Below are positions 61,375-64,000 of a DNA stretch of 64,000 bases, piece after piece. The position numbers were made by a program, and so were the translations under genes. Under the pieces are notes generated by a model that made no database searches, was not told the origin of the DNA, and saw nothing but the letters and a program-made list of their open reading frames with translations. The stretch's first letter is position 1; every line of letters begins with the position of its first letter. The stretch is from NCBI RefSeq assembly GCF_007993865.1, contig NZ_VIUH01000003.1, positions 124,001 to 188,000 of the forward strand, given 5' to 3'. The stretch comes from Pseudomonas sp. SJZ079 (GTDB taxonomy: Bacteria > Pseudomonadota > Gammaproteobacteria > Pseudomonadales > Pseudomonadaceae).

Positions 61375-63706
61375 GGTTCGCAAGCATCGCTCGAAGCGGC
61401 ATTTGCGTAATCTGATCAGGTACTTGCTGTCCCGGCAAGGAAAGTCGAACGAGCGCGTTCTGCGACATGAGTCACTGAATGCGCTACCGATGCTGCCAGG
61501 CGAAAGCCCAATCAGCTATGCAAAGCAATGGTCTGAACGGCTATGGAATTTCACTGCTCAGGAGCGTCGTGGGAAGAAGCCACCGCAGGACTATTTCGTC
61601 CATTCGGTAATGAGTTTTTTCCCGGGTAATGATGAGCACGCTGCTGATCAGCTAACCGCAGAGCAAGCTATTGCTCTGGCTAAAGAGGCCATGGCAGAGG
61701 TTGCCCCTGGCGAGCGTCAGGTACTTTATGTGGTGCATGGTGACAAAGCACACCTGCATGTGCATATCGCATTTTCTGTTGTCGAGCAGGGTGGGCGGAT
61801 CTGGAACCCAAGGATAGATTTTCGGCGATGGGAGTCGGCCGCCGCTCGCTTAGAAGTCAAATATGGTTTGTACCAAGTGACGGTGGGTCGGCCCGGCGGA
61901 GTACCTGCCAGAAAAAAATCGCCGACCAGTAATGAGTTGAACATGGCCATTCGTACGGGAATGCCGTCTGACCGCATGTTGTTGCAGCAGTTGCTTGATG
62001 TTGCATTAGCAGGCAAGCCGTCTTTTCCCACTTTTATGCATCGCTTGGTGAGTGCAGGTGTTACGCCTATCCCCAATATCGCCAGTACAGGCCGAGTGTC
62101 GGGCATCTCTTTTCGAATAGGAGATGGTTTGCCCATGAAAGGGAGTGATCTCGGCAAAGCTTATTCGTGGGGGGCTCTTTCCAAACAGCTCAACTTTGCC
62201 GCATCGCAGCACCTTCACCTGCTTCGTCCATTTGTCGAGGAGAAGCCACTCGTAGACGGAGCGGTTCAGTTTGACGAGTCAGTTGAAACCCCAGCACTAC
62301 CTCTATCGGAGCCGTTACCGAAAATTCGTCGGTTTATTGCGAAACCGCGTGGTGACCAGCGCATTGACTGGGTCTGGCGAAACAAGCCGACGCGAACCGC
62401 ATTTGTCGAGGCACCCAAGATGTGCGTGGCAAGATCGGCCCATTCAGCTGTGTATGAAGCGATGGCAGAGCGATCCCTGCAGCGCGGCTTGAAGCGTGTC
62501 GGCGTAACAGGATCAGAGGCGTTTCGGAGAAGGATGTGGTTTGAGTTGTCGCTTCGCGGAATCTCGGCGGTGGGCTATGAGCCAACAGAGGCAGATAGAA
62601 ATCGATTGGAATGGTGGATAAATGAGCAAGTTAAAACTGGCCGAGGAAATGAGCCAGCAGCAAGTGCAACACCTAACGGAGGAGCTGTCACTGGCATTGG
62701 CGGTGAAGCTGGACGCGATGCGGCAAGCGAAAGTGTCAACGAGCGAAGAGTTGGCCGAGACGATGTATCCCCTGCTCCAGGCAATGACCTCGCTGGCGCT
62801 GGAAAATCAGGTGCTGATGAAGGAGATGCGTTCGATGATGCGGGAAGAACTCAGCAAAATGCGAGCAGAGATGGGCGAGCTGCATACCTTGATGACAGAG
62901 CTCAAAAGCCTGTCTTTAGCGCCGAGGTCGGGCCAGGGGGACTGAGTTTGGACGTGCCCCCCACTCCGACCTTGCTCCGTGTCTCTCGTTTGGGCCAGGC
63001 CGCTTTACTGCGACAGGGTGTCCAGTCGGTGCAGAGCATCGAAGAATGGCGGCAGCTAATGGATATGCTGTGGGCATTGAATCGCCGTTTTACCCGGTGG
63101 AGTATCGTTTTCGGTATGCCAGGCAAAGCTCCGCTAGGGGAGCTGACGTACCACGCCCAGGTTGCGCCGAGTTGGCCAAATTTGCAGATTCTCAACAGTC
63201 AGGGGTGCAACGTTGATTTGCAGCTGACATCTCCGGACAGTTGGCTACACCTGGACGGGGTAACTGCCCTGGACTTCGAAAGGCTTGCCGCGCAGGGCGT
63301 CACACCAACCATTCAGTTCACCTCAGGCGGTATTACGCAGGTGTTCGTGCATGTGAATTATGGCTGTGAGAGTCGTCAGGTTATGGACAGTCTGGCGAAG
63401 CAGATACAGGTTGGGCTCGACGCGAGTGTTCGGGCGCATATCGGCAGTGTGTCGTTTCCCATACCGGGATTTGACTGTTGGTCTGATGAGCAGCTTCGAG
63501 TTTGCAGAGGTATCAGCTTCGACAGCAATTCAATGGGGACGCAGCTTTCGAATCAGTTGAGGCACTTGAAGGGGGAAGTGGATAGATCGAGAGTTCTGGG
63601 GGCTGTACCGGCACTGATTTTGGAAGCGATGACCGGGGGTGGTGCGGAATCGCTGAAGGAAAAGCGGACGGTCCGCGGGGAACCGCCCCGTCCAAGTGAA
63701 TATTGA
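61364..63706 (+). CDS. MobA/VirD2-type relaxase
   Basis: A 780-residue relaxase from ATG 61364. The HUH metal motif HLHVH is at residues 130-134 (preceded by VVHGDKA), with a candidate catalytic Tyr in the N-terminus (Y20, LIRYLLS). The first roughly 220 residues are the relaxase domain; the rest is a long C-terminal region of unknown function containing a nested MobB-like gene in another frame. It should nick oriT and pilot DNA during conjugal mobilisation. No type IV secretion genes are in the window, so the element is probably mobilisable or continues beyond the edge. Confidence 0.87.
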   Translation: MIFKVRKHRSKRHLRNLIRYLLSRQGKSNERVLRHESLNALPMLPGESPISYAKQWSERLWNFTAQERRGKKPPQDYFVHSVMSFFPGNDEHAADQLTAEQAIALAKEAMAEVAPGERQVLYVVHGDKAHLHVHIAFSVVEQGGRIWNPRIDFRRWESAAARLEVKYGLYQVTVGRPGGVPARKKSPTSNELNMAIRTGMPSDRMLLQQLLDVALAGKPSFPTFMHRLVSAGVTPIPNIASTGRVSGISFRIGDGLPMKGSDLGKAYSWGALSKQLNFAASQHLHLLRPFVEEKPLVDGAVQFDESVETPALPLSEPLPKIRRFIAKPRGDQRIDWVWRNKPTRTAFVEAPKMCVARSAHSAVYEAMAERSLQRGLKRVGVTGSEAFRRRMWFELSLRGISAVGYEPTEADRNRLEWWINEQVKTGRGNEPAASATPNGGAVTGIGGEAGRDAASESVNERRVGRDDVSPAPGNDLAGAGKSGADEGDAFDDAGRTQQNASRDGRAAYLDDRAQKPVFSAEVGPGGLSLDVPPTPTLLRVSRLGQAALLRQGVQSVQSIEEWRQLMDMLWALNRRFTRWSIVFGMPGKAPLGELTYHAQVAPSWPNLQILNSQGCNVDLQLTSPDSWLHLDGVTALDFERLAAQGVTPTIQFTSGGITQVFVHVNYGCESRQVMDSLAKQIQVGLDASVRAHIGSVSFPIPGFDCWSDEQLRVCRGISFDSNSMGTQLSNQLRHLKGEVDRSRVLGAVPALILEAMTGGGAESLKEKRTVRGEPPRPSEY
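62622..62945 (+). CDS. MobB-like coiled-coil protein nested inside the relaxase gene
   Basis: A 107-residue frame wholly inside the relaxase gene in a different phase. It has a GGTGG site before ATG 62622 and a strongly helical, heptad-rich product (LAEEMSQQQVQHLTEELSLA; MKEMRSMMREELSKMRAEMG). mobB genes nested in mobA are known from RSF1010-type plasmids, where MobB stabilises the relaxosome. The match here is one of arrangement and coiled-coil character, not proven homology. Confidence 0.6.
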   Translation: MSKLKLAEEMSQQQVQHLTEELSLALAVKLDAMRQAKVSTSEELAETMYPLLQAMTSLALENQVLMKEMRSMMREELSKMRAEMGELHTLMTELKSLSLAPRSGQGD

Positions 63707-63720
63707 ACGAGGCGGGTTGA

Positions 63721-64000
63721 TCAACGGCGCCGTGGATCGGGGGCTCGGCGTTTCTCTTTATGGCAGTGCGGCTTACGCTGCTGGAGTTTCTGATAGTTTT
63801 CCCATGAGATATGAGAGAGGTCGACATCGAAATTTACCTTCGCGATTGTCTCCTGCCGTCGAGGTAGCGAAAGCTCTTCGCCATAATTTGTGGTCGTGTC
63901 ATCGTTAGTGCCGTGACCCACCAGCATCTTGATCATCAGCTCTTGCGCGCCAACCCCGTTGCGCAGGGTGTTAACGAACGTGTGGCGGAAGCTATAAAGA
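63721..64000 (-). CDS. Tyrosine recombinase/integrase, C-terminal part (continues past window)
   Basis: Reading leftwards from the right edge: SFRHTFVNTLRNG (Arg-His of the catalytic box), LMIKMLVGHGTNDDTTTNYGEE (second His and nucleophilic Tyr), then SLPRRQETIAKVNFDVDLSHI and a basic tail to the TGA at 63721-63723. It is intact as far as visible, unlike the fragment at 59245. It converges on the relaxase gene with 14 bases between and is presumably the integrase of this mobilisable element. Confidence 0.85.
   Translation of the reverse strand, partial: LYSFRHTFVNTLRNGVGAQELMIKMLVGHGTNDDTTTNYGEELSLPRRQETIAKVNFDVDLSHISWENYQKLQQRKPHCHKEKRRAPDPRRR

Noticed and set aside
1-64000. CRISPR arrays, tRNA or rRNA genes and complete insertion sequences
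   Set aside because: I looked for regularly spaced direct repeats, cloverleaf ends and transposase motifs and saw none.

Overview
The window is a high-GC Gammaproteobacterial chromosome segment that looks like Pseudomonas. It is almost entirely a catabolic island for a polycyclic, terpenoid-type substrate. The central 26.2-48.3 kb carries the same families in the same order as the dit (abietane diterpenoid / resin acid) cluster that I remember from Pseudomonas abietaniphila BKME-9 and Burkholderia xenovorans LB400: ferredoxin ditA3, SDR ditB, extradiol dioxygenase ditC, FAA-type hydrolase ditD, permease ditE, IclR regulator ditR, thiolase-like ditF with a DUF35 partner, SDR ditG, FAA-type ditH, Rieske oxygenase ditA1A2, SDR ditI, CoA ligase ditJ, TetR ditK, then ditL to ditQ ending in a P450. 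The ferredoxin gene lies 9.2 kb from the oxygenase genes, as I recall for that cluster. The dit symbols rest on family plus order and could not be checked by alignment.

Layout. 0-10.2 kb: an SDR cut by the window edge, then a DUF1302 / DUF1329 / YCF48-like / MMPL(RND) envelope transport set, followed by a VOC protein, an enoyl-CoA hydratase and an SDR. 10.2-12.3 kb: a TetR regulator, an atypical SDR and a small VOC protein. 13.0-19.8 kb: a CrtI-like FAD oxidoreductase, a CYP226-type P450 (probable ditU), an unrecognised 343-aa protein, an SDR, an MFS permease and an NTF2-like protein. 19.9-24.1 kb, minus strand: an MFS protein, a ferredoxin reductase and [2Fe-2S] ferredoxin (probable P450 electron supply), and a second permease paralogous to the 18-kb one. 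24.2-25.9 kb: a chemoreceptor. 26.2-48.3 kb: the dit core. 48.5-54.1 kb: an amidohydrolase, three acyl-CoA dehydrogenases (two likely forming a heteromer) and an enoyl-CoA hydratase for CoA-thioester degradation. 54.2-59.1 kb: a double-Cache periplasmic protein, an EamA transporter, another amidohydrolase, an SDR and an unknown exported protein.

From about 59.1 kb the catabolic island ends and mobile DNA begins: a broken tyrosine-recombinase fragment, a frameshifted TetR remnant, a zinc-knuckle/DUF2384-like antitoxin fusion, an oriT-like intergenic region, MobC, a relaxase with a MobB-like gene nested in another frame, and a second tyrosine recombinase running off the right edge.

How it works together (inference): the envelope set and permeases bring in the hydrophobic acid; P450s with the ferredoxin/reductase oxidise it; DitA1A2A3 and an SDR make a diol; DitC cleaves the ring; FAA-type enzymes and amidohydrolases process the fission products; CoA ligase, acyl-CoA dehydrogenases, hydratases, 3-hydroxyacyl-CoA dehydrogenase, thiolase and the DitF/DUF35 pair shorten the remainder. 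The strongest new signal is a shared inverted-repeat operator, T-GAACA-N13-TGTTC-A, in front of eight transcription units spread over 57 kb (nine sites plus one weak one), which would unite the core and its flanks in one regulon.
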